NCBI RefSeq assembly: GCF_025232395.1
Contig: NZ_CP065938.1
Span: 124,001-188,000 of the forward strand
Origin: Taurinivorans muris
GTDB lineage: Bacteria; Desulfobacterota; Desulfovibrionia; Desulfovibrionales; Desulfovibrionaceae
Direction: 5' to 3'
Length of the DNA stretch: 64,000 nt
Below the pieces are notes generated by a model, which saw nothing but the letters and a program-made list of their open reading frames with translations, made no database searches and was not told where the DNA came from. Made by a program: the position numbers and the translations under genes. Position 1 is the stretch's first letter, and each line of letters begins with the position of its first letter. Positions 8,398 through 17,572 of this stretch are shown here, one piece after another.

Positions 8398-9225
8398 ATG
8401 GATATTACCTTGTATACAGCACCTGACTGCATTCGCTGTAAAATTGTTAAAGCCTTTTTAAATGAACGCGGCATTGCATACGATACCATTGATTTTAAAG
8501 CGCAAGCCGAAAAATTCAATACCTTTTACAGAACAAACCGTCCTAAAATCTACCGCAATCCCGAAGGCGTGGAGTTTCCGCTCTTTTACAACGGGGAAGT
8601 CATTCGTCAGGGAAGCGGGGAAGTCATCGCCTATATGCTTTCCGGTGACGCTTTGAAACATTCCGGAGCGGTGACCCGCAGCGATTTGCTGCATGGCTGG
8701 ATTTCCGGTTTGTACCTTTCCTGCTGTCCAAAAGACCATGAAGAAAATTTCCTTACCTTGGTAAAACATTTGGCTGACGGCGGTTTGACTGTTTGCATGC
8801 AGACAGATGGCAGAAACAGCGCTTTGCTTGAAAAAGTGCTTGCTCTTAATGCCATTGCCAAATTGCAGCTCAATATTTTGGGCGACAGCAGTGTTTATGA
8901 AAGCTTGTACGGTCAAGCCATGGACAGCGCGGACCTTGCAAAAACCATTGAATTGACGAGAGGTTTTGCAAATTCCGAAATCCGTTATCTTGCAAGTCCG
9001 TTGACTGTCGGCGGTGCAATAAGCTGGCCGGACCGCGCCATGGCGCTCAGTGCGGGAAAAATGGTTTTTGACGCTTGCGGTGATCACCAGCTTCCTATTG
9101 CCGTTGATAAGGTCACAGCGGAAATGCCACAAGGTTTGCAAGGCTTGAAACCGGTTGAAGACGCTTTGATGCTGAAATACCGCTCCGCTCTTCGTGAACA
9201 TTTGTTTAAGGCTGAAATTGCATGA
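8398..9225 (+). CDS. Glutaredoxin domain fused to a degenerate radical-SAM-like half barrel
   Basis: 275 residues. Residues 1-82 form a glutaredoxin/NrdH-like domain with active-site C11-I-R-C14 and the later GEVIRQGSGEVIAYM stretch. Residues about 95-240 resemble the second half of an NrdG-type activase (TIGR02495-like): WISGLYLSC, HLADGGLTVCMQTDGRNSAL, AIAKLQLNI and a Y-SLYG-like segment occur in the same order as the activase barrel strands. The activase CxxxCxxC cluster motif is absent, and CCPKD (109-113) stands where GGEP would be. I read it as a redox or thiol protein, possibly tied to anaerobic ribonucleotide reduction. The glutaredoxin call is firm; the second domain is inference. 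Confidence 0.7.
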   Translation: MDITLYTAPDCIRCKIVKAFLNERGIAYDTIDFKAQAEKFNTFYRTNRPKIYRNPEGVEFPLFYNGEVIRQGSGEVIAYMLSGDALKHSGAVTRSDLLHGWISGLYLSCCPKDHEENFLTLVKHLADGGLTVCMQTDGRNSALLEKVLALNAIAKLQLNILGDSSVYESLYGQAMDSADLAKTIELTRGFANSEIRYLASPLTVGGAISWPDRAMALSAGKMVFDACGDHQLPIAVDKVTAEMPQGLQGLKPVEDALMLKYRSALREHLFKAEIA

Positions 9226-9306
9226 TTGTTTCATTTTATAGTCCGTTGATAACCCGACACGGGGTTTATCGGGTTATAAAATGACAAGGTTCCTTTTCTT
9301 ATCTCG

Positions 9307-9339
9307 ACCTCCTCATTTTTCGGGGAGGTTTTATTTTTT
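9307..9339 (+). terminator. Rho-independent terminator after the glutaredoxin fusion gene
   Basis: ACCTCC (9307-9312) pairs with GGAGGT (9324-9329), followed by TTTATTTTTT. A second hairpin just upstream (9249-9277, ATAACCCGA/TCGGGTTAT) lacks a T-run. Confidence 0.7.
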
Positions 9340-9374
9340 GGCAACGGTTTTAATAAAAAGGATAAAAATTTTTC

Positions 9375-9402
9375 TTGACAAAAACATGGATTTTAGTAAA
9401 TT
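9375..9402 (+). promoter_or_regulatory. Sigma-70 promoter of tRNA-Asn
   Basis: TTGACA at 9375-9380 and TAAATT at 9397-9402 with a 16-bp spacer, just upstream of the tRNA. Confidence 0.6.
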
Positions 9403-9415
9403 GAACTTCTGTTGT

Positions 9416-9491
9416 TCCCCGATAGCTCAATAGGCAGAGCGGGTGACTGTTAATCACTAGGTTGGCGGTTCAAGTCCGTCTCGGGGAGCCA
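9416..9491 (+). tRNA. tRNA-Asn (GTT)
   Basis: A 76-nt cloverleaf: acceptor TCCCCGA/TCGGGGA, D arm GCTC...GAGC, anticodon stem-loop with GTT at 9449-9451, T arm with GGTTCAAGTCC, discriminator G and an encoded CCA at 9489-9491. It is a lone tRNA with its own promoter and terminator. No sign of an integrated element at its 3' end was seen. Confidence 0.97.
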
Positions 9492-9502
9492 GAATTATCA
9501 AC

Positions 9503-9540
9503 GGCTATCTTGTCTTCCGGCAAGGTAGCCTTTAATGTTT
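9503..9540 (+). terminator. Rho-independent terminator after tRNA-Asn
   Basis: GGCTATCTTG (9503-9512) pairs, with one G-T, with CAAGGTAGCC (9521-9530), then TTTAATGTTTTTT. Confidence 0.75.
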
Positions 9541-9652
9541 TTTCCACCCTGTTTATACCAAAAATCAGAAATCGGCATTTTTGCCAAATATAATTTTTTA
9601 ATGTAAGCAAGCATAATAATGGTAATTCACAAAGATATCACGGGAGAACGTT

Positions 9653-10141
9653 ATGTTTAGTTCGTTACCTGAAATGAAAAGAAAAGACAGGGAAATTTCA
9701 AAGGCTGACTGTGAAGCTGTTTTGCGTGACGCCGAATATTTGGTCATGGCTACGGTCGATAAAGAAAATATCCCGTATGCCGTTCCCCTTTCTTTCGTGT
9801 ATTTTGAAGGAAAAATCTATTTTCACAGCGGTATGCGTAAGGGGCATAAAGCCTGCAATTTAGCCTGTAATTCCCTTTGTTCGCTGGCGGTTGTCGGAAA
9901 AACCCTGCCTGTGTATACGCATAATTTCACGACGTATTATGAAAGTGTCATTATTTTTGGCAGGGTTAAAGAAGTGCTTGATCCGCAAAGGAAAAAAAGC
10001 GTACTTTTTGCCCTTGCGGAAAAATATTTGCCTGAATATATGGAAAATGCGGAAAAAGATATTTCCGCCTCCTTGGACAGAACTGCCGTTTTTGAGGTTT
10101 CTCTTGATAAAATAACGGGTAAAGCTAAAAAGCCTAAATAA
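9653..10141 (+). CDS. Pyridoxamine 5'-phosphate oxidase-like flavin-binding protein (NimA type)
   Basis: A 162-residue single-domain split-barrel protein of the PNPOx-like family (COG3467/NimA branch). Recognisable pieces are LVMATVDKENIPYAVPLSFVY (about 30-50) and IYFHSGMRKGHKACNL (about 55-70), the flavin-phosphate-binding region. Relatives bind FMN and reduce nitro or other small compounds; the physiological substrate is usually unknown. GGGAGA precedes the ATG. It stands alone between the tRNA and a small membrane protein gene. Confidence 0.82.
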   Translation: MFSSLPEMKRKDREISKADCEAVLRDAEYLVMATVDKENIPYAVPLSFVYFEGKIYFHSGMRKGHKACNLACNSLCSLAVVGKTLPVYTHNFTTYYESVIIFGRVKEVLDPQRKKSVLFALAEKYLPEYMENAEKDISASLDRTAVFEVSLDKITGKAKKPK

Positions 10142-10191
10142 AAACAGGCAATTATCAGATATGCGCTTGTTAAATTCAAAAAAATTCTTAC

Positions 10192-10220
10192 TTGACCTTT
10201 TGAAAAGAACGGGATATAAA
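10192..10220 (+). promoter_or_regulatory. Sigma-70 promoter of the small membrane protein gene
   Basis: TTGACC (10192-10197), 17-bp spacer, TATAAA (10215-10220); 33 bp upstream of the ATG. Confidence 0.65.
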
Positions 10221-10252
10221 AAAGAAATATATCATGCTGTGAGGTGGGTATT

Positions 10253-10444
10253 ATGAATTGGATGCAAATGGGTGAAACTATCCATAGTCCTGCTCCTTGG
10301 GATTTGCCTTTATGGGATCCTTCTCATGTTGTGTTTTTTGGTGTGCTTTATGCGGTGCTTATTGCGCTTGGCGTTGGTTTGGCTCTTGTTCATCGCGGTG
10401 CGGTGAGGGATATGAAGAATGAAGAACAGGGCTGCAAGCATTAA
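10253..10444 (+). CDS. Small single-span membrane protein, unknown function
   Basis: 63 residues from ATG 10253, chosen because GAGGTG (10241-10246) is correctly spaced for it; a GTG at 10244 lies inside that ribosome site. An acidic, Trp/Pro-rich head (MGETIHSPAPWDLPLWDP) is followed by one membrane segment (VVFFGVLYAVLIALGVGLAL, about residues 26-45) and a short charged tail ending in CKH. It has its own good promoter. I do not recognise the family. The 46-residue protein at 23021-23161 has the same plan (amphipathic head, one span, His-containing tail), but I see no clear homology. Confidence 0.75.
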   Translation: MNWMQMGETIHSPAPWDLPLWDPSHVVFFGVLYAVLIALGVGLALVHRGAVRDMKNEEQGCKH

Positions 10445-10468
10445 AATTTAAAAAAAGTTAATTTAATC

Positions 10469-10497
10469 TTGTCATTTTTATTTTAATACTATAAAAT
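10469..10497 (+). promoter_or_regulatory. Sigma-70 promoter of the rpsU operon
   Basis: TTGTCA (10469-10474), 17-bp spacer, TAAAAT (10492-10497), 93 bp before rpsU. Confidence 0.5.
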
Positions 10498-10589
10498 ATT
10501 TACTCGCTCGCAAATTGAGCGTATGTGTCATGCCGATGAAAGAATGATTTCCCTTGTGACACAACATACCAAAAAAGGTGGTGATTTTA

Positions 10590-10793
10590 GTGCCGGGAGT
10601 ATTTTTAAACGAAGACGAATACAATTTCGATCTCGCTTTGCGTCGCTTTAAAAAACAAGTCGAAAAAGCTGGTATTCTTTCAGAAATGAAGAAACGCCAA
10701 CACTTTGAAAAACCAAGCGTTATGCGTAAAAAGAAAAAGGCGGCGGCTCGCAAGCGCCTTATGAAAAAAATGCGCAAAATCAACATGGCATAA
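10590..10793 (+). CDS. rpsU: 30S ribosomal protein S21
   Basis: 67 residues beginning [10 protein letters not shown], with the S21 body ([16 protein letters not shown]) and a strongly basic C-terminus ([17 protein letters not shown]). The GTG start at 10590 is preferred over in-frame GTG 10578: GGTGGTGA lies just before it, and MPGV is the usual Desulfovibrio S21 N-terminus. It heads the conserved block rpsU-yqeY-mutS2-dnaG-rpoD, a version of the macromolecular synthesis operon. A terminator after it may act as an attenuator. Confidence 0.95.
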   Translation: MPGVFLNEDEYNFDLALRRFKKQVEKAGILSEMKKRQHFEKPSVMRKKKKAAARKRLMKKMRKINMA

Positions 10794-10839
10794 TTTGATT
10801 GGCATACCTTTTGGTATTGGATAAGTTAAGCTAAAAATA

Positions 10840-10874
10840 AACCGAAAGTCTCTTTTGTTGATTTTCGGTTTTTT
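10840..10874 (+). terminator. Terminator or attenuator between rpsU and yqeY
   Basis: AACCGAAA (10840-10847) pairs with TTTCGGTT (10863-10870), followed by TTTT. Partial read-through would give high S21 with lower expression of the downstream genes. Confidence 0.65.
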
Positions 10875-10905
10875 CACTTTATTGTCTATTTGGTGAGGAA
10901 AGACT

Positions 10906-11364
10906 ATGAGCATTGCCGAACGAATTGAAAAAGATTATGTAGACGCATATAAAGCCAAGGAAAAAGTGCGTTTGGAAACCCTGCGGCTTTTAAAAACCGC
11001 CGCAAAAAACAGACAGGTTGAATTAAAGCAATCTCTTGTTTCTCTTTCCGATGACGAATACATGTCTGTTTTGCTCCGTCAGGTGAAACAGCGCCAAGAA
11101 TCCATTGAAGTTTTCAGAAGCGCCGGCCGTAACGAGCTGGCGGATAAGGAACAGGCGGAACTTGAAATTTTGCAGGAATATCTGCCAAAACAGCTTTCGG
11201 AAGAAGAAATTCATGCCATTATTGAAAAGGTCTGCGGGCCGTTTCTTGCAGAGGGCATGAAAGCCATGGGCAAAGTGATAAAATCCATCATGGACGCTTA
11301 TAAAGGTCAGGTTGACGGAAAATTCGTGAGTGAAGCTGTGAAAGCCCGGCTGCAAAAAGGATAA
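10906..11364 (+). CDS. yqeY: GatB/YqeY domain-containing protein
   Basis: 152 residues, the stand-alone YqeY family related to the tRNA-binding tail of the amidotransferase subunit GatB. It opens with SIAERIEKDYVDAYKAKEKVRLETLRLLKTA, ends with GQVDGKFVSEAVKARL, and contains LPKQLSEEEI. GAGGAAA precedes the ATG. It is the second gene of the rpsU operon. Its precise role is not established in the family; a link to tRNA or translation is inferred from domain and context. Confidence 0.92.
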   Translation: MSIAERIEKDYVDAYKAKEKVRLETLRLLKTAAKNRQVELKQSLVSLSDDEYMSVLLRQVKQRQESIEVFRSAGRNELADKEQAELEILQEYLPKQLSEEEIHAIIEKVCGPFLAEGMKAMGKVIKSIMDAYKGQVDGKFVSEAVKARLQKG

Positions 11365-11383
11365 GCGCAGTATTGATTTTTTT

Positions 11384-13717
11384 ATGGATGAGTTCAGTTT
11401 ACAGGCTTTAGAGTATTCTAAAATTTTGCAATATGCCGCATCGTTTTGCCGTTCGGAAGCAGGCAAAAACGCTGTTCTTTCTTTGCGTCCTTTTTCTTCT
11501 CTTTCAGATATTGAACATTTTCAAAAAGTTTTTGACGAATACGGGCTTTGGAAAAGCAAGGGCGAGTTTTCCCTGCATGATTTTCCGGACGTCAGTCCTT
11601 TTTTGAAAAAAATCGCCGAACATTCATTTCATCCCGATACCGAAGATTTTTGGGCGATGCGCGAAGTTTTAAAACTTGCAAAATCCGCCTGTGTTTCCGT
11701 GCATAATTTTGAAAACGAACTTCCTTTGCTTGCTCTTGAATATGATTTTTTGTTTCCGGAACGTTCGTATTCCGCTCTTATGCGCTGCATTGCCGATGAT
11801 GCGTCTTTTAAAGACGAAAGCAGTCCCGGACTTTTGCTGGTGCGGAACGAGCTTCGTTCTCTGCATCAAAGCTGCCTCAGAAAAGTCAAGGAGTATTGCG
11901 AGCAGTACAATATCGGGCATTATCTCCAAGATGATTATATGACCATTGCGGGGGACAGATATGTTTTGCCTTTGAAAGCGAATTTCAAAGGCCGCCAGCA
12001 AGGGATTATCCATGATTATTCCCGCACCGGGGAAACCCTTTATTTTGAGCCCATGTTTTTGGTGGATTTGAATAATCGTTTGCAGGAACTCAAACAGGAA
12101 GAGCGGGAAGAAATCAATAAAATCATTTTGCTTGTTTCTGATTTGTTCATGCAGGAGGAAGCGGGAATCAGGAAGGCTTGGGATTTTCTTGTGTTGCTTG
12201 ATGTGAACGAGGCAAAACTGGGGCTTTCCTCCGCGTATGTCGCCAAACATAAAAAAGAGCAAGGGCTTGAAGGGTACTGCGTTTCTTTCGGGCATACGCT
12301 TTCCCTCATGAATGCGTATCATCCTTTATTGCTTCTTGAAAATAACAAACAGAAATCGCCTGCTCCCGTACAGCCTATTGATTTGGTTTTCCGTCAAAAT
12401 GACAGGGTGCTTGTTATCAGCGGCGGAAACTCCGGTGGAAAAACCGTAGCCCTGAAAACCTTGGGGCTTATCGGGCTTATGAGCTTGACGGCGCTGCCGG
12501 TTCCTGTGGCGAAGGGGTCGGGCATTGTATTTTGGACGCGTATCCATGCTTTTATCGGCGATGAGCAAAGCCTTGATGACCATGTATCGACTTTTACGGG
12601 GCAAATCAGGCATTTGGCAGGCATTTGGGATGAGCTTGACAGCAATTACTTGTTATTATTGGATGAATTTGGTGCGGGTACCGACCCTTCGCAAGGTGCC
12701 GCTTTGGCGCAGGCAGTGCTTGACGGTATGCTTGAAAAACGCTGTTACGCAGTGAGCGCAACCCATTTTCCGGCATTAAAAACGTATGCCTTGACCAATG
12801 ACGGCGTGCGCGCGGCGTCGGTCTTATTTGACGAAAACAGCAAAAAGCCTTTGTATAAGCTTGCTTATGACCAAGTCGGAGCAAGCAAGGCTTTGGATGT
12901 GGCGAGAGAACACGGTCTTTCCGAAGCTATTTTGGAAAAAGCTTCGCAGTATTTGCTTGTTGATACGAAAGAACAGGACGGTGTGATTGCAAAATTAAAC
13001 GCTGTTGCCGTGGAACGGGAAAAAGAGCTTGAGCATTTGCGTAAGGAATTGCAGAAGACAAAGCAAAAGCGTGAGCAGCTGCAGGAAAAATATGAAAGGG
13101 AAGTTCAAGCCCTGCAGGTGGAATTTAGGGAAAAATCGCAGGAACTCATGCGGGCATGGAAGTCTGAAAAGATTTCCGCGAAAGAAGCCATGAAAAAGCT
13201 TGGTTCTTTGCGCACGGAATTGGGCAGGAACGAGGCTGAAAAAGAAGAATTTGCTCCTGTTGATGAAACGGCGTTGAAAGCTGGCGTTGAAATTTCATAC
13301 AGACCATGGAATAAAAAAGCGTTCGTGCAGGAAACCGACATAAAAGCGAAAAAAGTTAAAATAAATTTAGGTGGTGTCACCATGTGGGCATCATTTAAAG
13401 ATGTTGAAATTGTTGGAAATCCTGCAAAGCCGCTTTCCAAGGGAAGCGTGACGCAGAATATTTCCCGAATTAAATCCGGTTTAACCCTTGACTTGAGGGG
13501 AAAACGTGCTGATTTAGCTATTGCGGAGCTGAACCAGTTTTTGGACAACGCCCTTTTAGCCGGCTACGATACGGTGGAAATTATCCACGGACGAGGCACC
13601 GGGGCTTTGCGTAAAGCTGTGCATGAGGTTTTGAAAGGCTATGCCGTTATTGAAAGTTTTTCTTTGGCGACGGAAGAAAACGGCGGTGACGGAATGACTA
13701 TGGCGACATTCCGCTAA
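11384..13717 (+). CDS. mutS2: MutS2 ATPase with Smr nuclease domain
   Basis: 777 residues. A MutS-like core and clamp precede the ATPase, with Walker A GGNSGGKT near residues 346-354 and Walker B LLLDEFGAGTD near 424-434. A charged coiled coil follows (about 530-620), then a C-terminal Smr domain (about 700-777) with LDLRGKRADLA and HGRGTGALR. No N-terminal mismatch-recognition domain is present, as expected for MutS2. Family members act on branched DNA or on collided ribosomes. It lies 19 bp after yqeY and 11 bp before dnaG. Confidence 0.95.
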   Translation: MDEFSLQALEYSKILQYAASFCRSEAGKNAVLSLRPFSSLSDIEHFQKVFDEYGLWKSKGEFSLHDFPDVSPFLKKIAEHSFHPDTEDFWAMREVLKLAKSACVSVHNFENELPLLALEYDFLFPERSYSALMRCIADDASFKDESSPGLLLVRNELRSLHQSCLRKVKEYCEQYNIGHYLQDDYMTIAGDRYVLPLKANFKGRQQGIIHDYSRTGETLYFEPMFLVDLNNRLQELKQEEREEINKIILLVSDLFMQEEAGIRKAWDFLVLLDVNEAKLGLSSAYVAKHKKEQGLEGYCVSFGHTLSLMNAYHPLLLLENNKQKSPAPVQPIDLVFRQNDRVLVISGGNSGGKTVALKTLGLIGLMSLTALPVPVAKGSGIVFWTRIHAFIGDEQSLDDHVSTFTGQIRHLAGIWDELDSNYLLLLDEFGAGTDPSQGAALAQAVLDGMLEKRCYAVSATHFPALKTYALTNDGVRAASVLFDENSKKPLYKLAYDQVGASKALDVAREHGLSEAILEKASQYLLVDTKEQDGVIAKLNAVAVEREKELEHLRKELQKTKQKREQLQEKYEREVQALQVEFREKSQELMRAWKSEKISAKEAMKKLGSLRTELGRNEAEKEEFAPVDETALKAGVEISYRPWNKKAFVQETDIKAKKVKINLGGVTMWASFKDVEIVGNPAKPLSKGSVTQNISRIKSGLTLDLRGKRADLAIAELNQFLDNALLAGYDTVEIIHGRGTGALRKAVHEVLKGYAVIESFSLATEENGGDGMTMATFR

Positions 13718-13728
13718 AAGGACTTTAA

Positions 13729-15444
13729 ATGGCAAGAACTTCCCGTGATGCTATTGCTGAAATTAAAGCGAAATTGAGTATGGTGGATTTGGCGCGCCGT
13801 TATCTTGAATTGCGTCCGATGGGCAACAGGCTTGTCGCTCCTTGTCCTTTTCATCAAGAAACAAAACCGTCGTTTTCCGTTAATGCGGACGAAGGCACGT
13901 ATTATTGTTTCGGCTGTCAGGCGGCAGGCGACATATTCGATTTTTACGGCCGCATGAACGGCATGGATTTTCGTGAGAGTTTGGAAGCCCTTGCGGAAGA
14001 AACAGGCGTGGAATTGCCGAAATTCCAAAAAGGAAACGATTTTGCCCCGAAGCAGGTTTCCCATAAACAGGAAATGATGAAAATGCATGAAATCGCAACC
14101 CATCATTTCAGACAAAATTTGCAAAAAAGCGATATTGTCAGGAAGTATGTGCAGGAACGGCAAATAGCTCCGGAAACGTTGGAACGTTTCGGCATCGGTT
14201 TCAGTTCGGATTCTTGGCAGGCGCTTGCCGATATATTTAAGCGTTCCGGCTTTGATTTGGATATTGCGGCGGAATGCGGTTTGCTTATGAAAAGCAAAAA
14301 CGGACGCTATTATGACAGGTTCCGCAATAGGCTCATGTTTCCTATCAGGGATGTCAACGGGCGTACCATCGCTTTCGGCGGGCGTGTCATTCCCGCCCTT
14401 GATGACGGGGAAAGTGCGAAATACCTGAATACCAACGGCACCCCCATTTATAAAAAAAGCCAGCAGCTTTTCGGGCTGGATGTGGCGCGCAGGAGCGTGA
14501 CTGCTCAAAAAAATATTATGATAACCGAAGGATATATGGACGTGTTGACCTTATATCAATTCGGTTACACCAATGCCGTGGCGTGTCTTGGCACAAGCTT
14601 TCCGGAAGAGCAGGTGAAACGGATTACGGAATTGTCAAAAAATGTCGAACTTCTTTTTGACGGGGATAATCCGGGACGCGAGGCGGCGTTTAAAGCCTGC
14701 GGTAAATTGCTTGTGAAAGGCATCAGCTGCAAAGTTGTTCTTTTCCCTCCGGAAGACGATATTGACAGCCTATTAAAGGGAAAAGGAAAGGAACTGTTTG
14801 AAAATTTACGGGAAAACCGTACGGAAGGCTTGAGTTTTTGCATTCAAACCTTAAAAAAGCGTTCCCCCAAAGATGCCATTGAATGGTCAAGGGAGTTCCT
14901 GGGACAAATTGAAATGCCGGAACTTTTTCAGCCTATGGCGAGCAAATTGGCATTGGGACTTGGAATTGATGAAGCAGAGCTTCGCTTGGGTGTTGTCGAA
15001 CAGAAAAAAACTCAAAATACCCGTATGAATTTTCAAGCGAACGGGCAGGCGAAAACCGCTTCCAAAAAGAAAACCATGGATGCGGAGATTTTAACCGTTG
15101 CTTCCCGTTATCCCCATCGTTTGCAGTTTTTGCAGGAAATGGGGGCGGATCTTATCCTGGAATCGCCGAATGCAAAGGCTTACTGGGATAAGTTACTGCA
15201 GTATTCGGAAGAGGAAATTCTCGCTTTTTTGAATGACTCGGAAAAAACATTTTGGGTTAAATGCAGAAGCGTTCCTCCCCGCGACAATGAAGAGGGGGAA
15301 TTGCAGGCTATCGCTCATTTAATTCAAACAAAACAAAAGAAATCCTATGTGCAGTCTGTTGTCGCCGCAGTTCGGGAAAGCGGCGAAGATTCACAAAAAG
15401 CATATCTTCGTGCATTATATGCACAAGGGAGGAATAATGTCTAA
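13729..15444 (+). CDS. dnaG: DNA primase
   Basis: 571 residues. The N-terminal zinc finger is C39-H42-C60-C63 (CPFH...CFGC), followed by the DnaG catalytic core. The TOPRIM domain shows EGYMDV near residue 267 and DGDNPGREA near 311. The C-terminal region (about 440-571) is the less conserved helicase-interaction part. The enzyme makes RNA primers at the fork. Its last 8 bases overlap the rpoD start (15437-15444), showing translational coupling. Confidence 0.97.
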   Translation: MARTSRDAIAEIKAKLSMVDLARRYLELRPMGNRLVAPCPFHQETKPSFSVNADEGTYYCFGCQAAGDIFDFYGRMNGMDFRESLEALAEETGVELPKFQKGNDFAPKQVSHKQEMMKMHEIATHHFRQNLQKSDIVRKYVQERQIAPETLERFGIGFSSDSWQALADIFKRSGFDLDIAAECGLLMKSKNGRYYDRFRNRLMFPIRDVNGRTIAFGGRVIPALDDGESAKYLNTNGTPIYKKSQQLFGLDVARRSVTAQKNIMITEGYMDVLTLYQFGYTNAVACLGTSFPEEQVKRITELSKNVELLFDGDNPGREAAFKACGKLLVKGISCKVVLFPPEDDIDSLLKGKGKELFENLRENRTEGLSFCIQTLKKRSPKDAIEWSREFLGQIEMPELFQPMASKLALGLGIDEAELRLGVVEQKKTQNTRMNFQANGQAKTASKKKTMDAEILTVASRYPHRLQFLQEMGADLILESPNAKAYWDKLLQYSEEEILAFLNDSEKTFWVKCRSVPPRDNEEGELQAIAHLIQTKQKKSYVQSVVAAVRESGEDSQKAYLRALYAQGRNNV

Positions 15445-17260
15445 CAGCCTCAAAGAGGTTCCTCAAATAAAAGAACTCATGGTGAAAGGAAGAAATGTCG
15501 GCTATTTAATGGCTGAAGAAATAGGCAAAAGTCTTCCGCCGGAGCTTGCGACTTCCGAAAATATGGAAGAGCTTATCGGTATTTTCGAATTTATGGAAAT
15601 AGCCATTGTCGATAGTGAAAAAGAAGGACAGGCTCTGAAGAAAAACCGTTCGGATCAGGATTCCGAGCCTTCCGATACCGTATTTGACGATACATTGGAT
15701 TCTTCGCTTGATGATGATATCGATTTAAATACCGATTTTACGTTAAGTGATGACAGTACGGATTTTGCCGCCAGAAATACTGACCCCGTGCGCATGTATC
15801 TGCGTGAAATGGGCGCGGTTCCTTTGCTTGACAGGGACGGCGAAGTCGTTATCGCTAAAAAGATTGAAATCGGTGAAATGGATGTTTTGTATGCGCTTGT
15901 CGAAGTTCCCGTTGCTGTCGAAGAACTTATCAGTGTCGGCAATGATTTGCAGCAAAACAGAATTAAATTGAAAGATGTCGTAAAAACCATTGAAGAGGAT
16001 GATCCTTGCGAAGATGAAATGAATCAGCGTCAAAGGGTTATCAATTTATTGCTGGATATTAAAGGCGTTTATAATAAAAAACAAAAAGTATATGCGAAGC
16101 TTGATTTGTGCTGTGATTTAAATTCCGGGCAAGTGCGTGAAATTCAAGACGAAATCTTGGAATATAAAGAAGACGTCGTTGACCGTTTGCGTGAAATCAA
16201 ACTGGAAAAGGCTCTTCTTGACCGCATTATTGAAACCGTTGAGGATTATGTCCGTCAAATGCGTAATTACGGACGTGAAATCGCCGCCTATATTGCTGAT
16301 ACCGGAAAAACGCAGGAAGAAATAGAAGCGTTTTTCCTAAGCTTGGAAAGAAAAGAAATCAATATGCAGGATGCCGCCAAAGAACTCAATATGAGCGTGG
16401 AAAAAATGTTTTCCTATAAAGAGCTTATCATGGGTAAGATTGAAAGCCTCCATCGCCTGCGTGACAAGTGCTGCCATGATGTTGACGATTTGGAAGAGGT
16501 TTTGTGGCGTATCCGCAGGGGAACGAATGCCGCCATGCGTGCAAAACAGGAACTTATCCGTTCCAATTTGCGTCTGGTTGTCAGCATTGCGAAAAAATAT
16601 ACGAATAGGGGCTTGCAATTCCTTGATTTAATTCAGGAAGGCAATATCGGCTTGATGAAAGCCGTGGATAAGTTCGAATACCAGCGCGGTTATAAGTTTT
16701 CAACCTATGCCACATGGTGGATACGTCAGGCGATTACCCGCGCCATTGCGGACCAAGCCCGTACCATTCGTATTCCTGTGCATATGATTGAAACCATTAA
16801 TAAACTGCACAGGACGACACGGTACTTGGTGCAGGAGCTCGGGCGCGATCCGACGCCGGAAGAAATTGCGGACAGAATGGATTATCCTGTTGATAAAGTG
16901 AAGAAAGTCCTTAAAATAGCAAAAGAACCCATTTCGCTGGAAACGCCTATCGGGGATGAAGAAGATTCCAGCCTTGGCGATTTTATTGAAGATAAAAAGG
17001 CTGTCGCTCCCGCTGACGAGGTTGTGAACACAAAACTCACGGAACAGATCGCTGCGGTTTTGGCAGACCTTACACCGAGGGAAGAACAGGTTTTGCGCAA
17101 ACGTTTCGGTATTGGGGAAAAATCAGACCATACTTTGGAAGAAGTGGGCAAGCTGTTCAATGTTACCCGTGAACGTATCCGTCAAATCGAGGCGAAGGCG
17201 CTCCGTAAATTGCGTCACCCGGTACGAAGCCAAATGCTTCGCACGTATCACGACAATTAA
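15437..17260 (+). CDS. rpoD: RNA polymerase primary sigma factor (sigma-70)
   Basis: 607 residues from ATG 15437, placed by GGGAGGA just upstream; the reading frame extends further 5' but inside dnaG. Region 1.1 covers about 1-75, an acidic linker about 76-112, and region 1.2 about 116-147 ([16 protein letters not shown]). A large non-conserved region precedes region 2 (from about 375, [14 protein letters not shown]; 2.4 at [14 protein letters not shown]). Region 4 starts near 543 ([16 protein letters not shown]) with the [21 protein letters not shown]. It ends the operon. Confidence 0.97.
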   Translation: MSNSLKEVPQIKELMVKGRNVGYLMAEEIGKSLPPELATSENMEELIGIFEFMEIAIVDSEKEGQALKKNRSDQDSEPSDTVFDDTLDSSLDDDIDLNTDFTLSDDSTDFAARNTDPVRMYLREMGAVPLLDRDGEVVIAKKIEIGEMDVLYALVEVPVAVEELISVGNDLQQNRIKLKDVVKTIEEDDPCEDEMNQRQRVINLLLDIKGVYNKKQKVYAKLDLCCDLNSGQVREIQDEILEYKEDVVDRLREIKLEKALLDRIIETVEDYVRQMRNYGREIAAYIADTGKTQEEIEAFFLSLERKEINMQDAAKELNMSVEKMFSYKELIMGKIESLHRLRDKCCHDVDDLEEVLWRIRRGTNAAMRAKQELIRSNLRLVVSIAKKYTNRGLQFLDLIQEGNIGLMKAVDKFEYQRGYKFSTYATWWIRQAITRAIADQARTIRIPVHMIETINKLHRTTRYLVQELGRDPTPEEIADRMDYPVDKVKKVLKIAKEPISLETPIGDEEDSSLGDFIEDKKAVAPADEVVNTKLTEQIAAVLADLTPREEQVLRKRFGIGEKSDHTLEEVGKLFNVTRERIRQIEAKALRKLRHPVRSQMLRTYHDN

Positions 17261-17261
17261 T

Positions 17262-17289
17262 AAAAAAGGGAGCCTATGCTCCTTTTTTC
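17262..17289 (+). terminator. Rho-independent terminator of rpoD
   Basis: GGAGC (17269-17273), loop CTAT, GCTCC (17278-17282), then TTTTTT. Confidence 0.8.
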
Positions 17290-17304
17290 TTCGCTTCTGC
17301 ATGT

Positions 17305-17337
17305 AGACCACCGGTTCACACAGCCGGTGGTCTTTCT
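17305..17337 (+). terminator. Second hairpin after rpoD, probable back-up terminator
   Basis: Ten-base arms AGACCACCGG (17305-17314) and CCGGTGGTCT (17324-17333) followed by TTCTCTG. Very stable, with a weak T-run. Confidence 0.5.
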
Positions 17338-17479
17338 CTGTTCAGTCAATAAAAAAAACAGCAAATGAAAAATGCTTCTATCTTGATAGCAGACATTGGA
17401 AAAATCGTATCCTGATATTGAAAACGCTCCGCAAACGGGGCTTGGAATTTTCCTTGCGGGGCGGGAGCGATAATAACGC

Positions 17480-17506
17480 TTGACAATATATATATATATA
17501 TAAATT
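17480..17506 (+). promoter_or_regulatory. Promoter of the autotransporter with an AT-dinucleotide tract in the spacer
   Basis: TTGACA (17480-17485) is followed directly by eight AT units (17486-17502) and TAAATT (17501-17506), a 15-bp spacer as read. Losing or gaining one dinucleotide would shift the spacer by 2 bp, so a change to 17 bp would give the optimum. This layout is known from phase-variable promoters such as hifA/hifB of Haemophilus influenzae. Phase variation here is inference. Confidence 0.55.
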
Positions 17507-17572
17507 TTTTAAAATTTTACATTCTGTCAATTGTAAAGTTTTAAAAAATTTTTTTATTGTGAGGTAGTGGGA

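Noticed and set aside
9249-9277. Strong hairpin considered as a riboswitch or terminator
   Set aside because: No T-run follows it, no regulated gene follows, and a clear terminator lies 30 bp further on.
9416-9545. tRNA-Asn as an integration site for a mobile element
   Set aside because: No integrase gene and no repeat of the tRNA 3' end were seen nearby; ordinary genes flank it.
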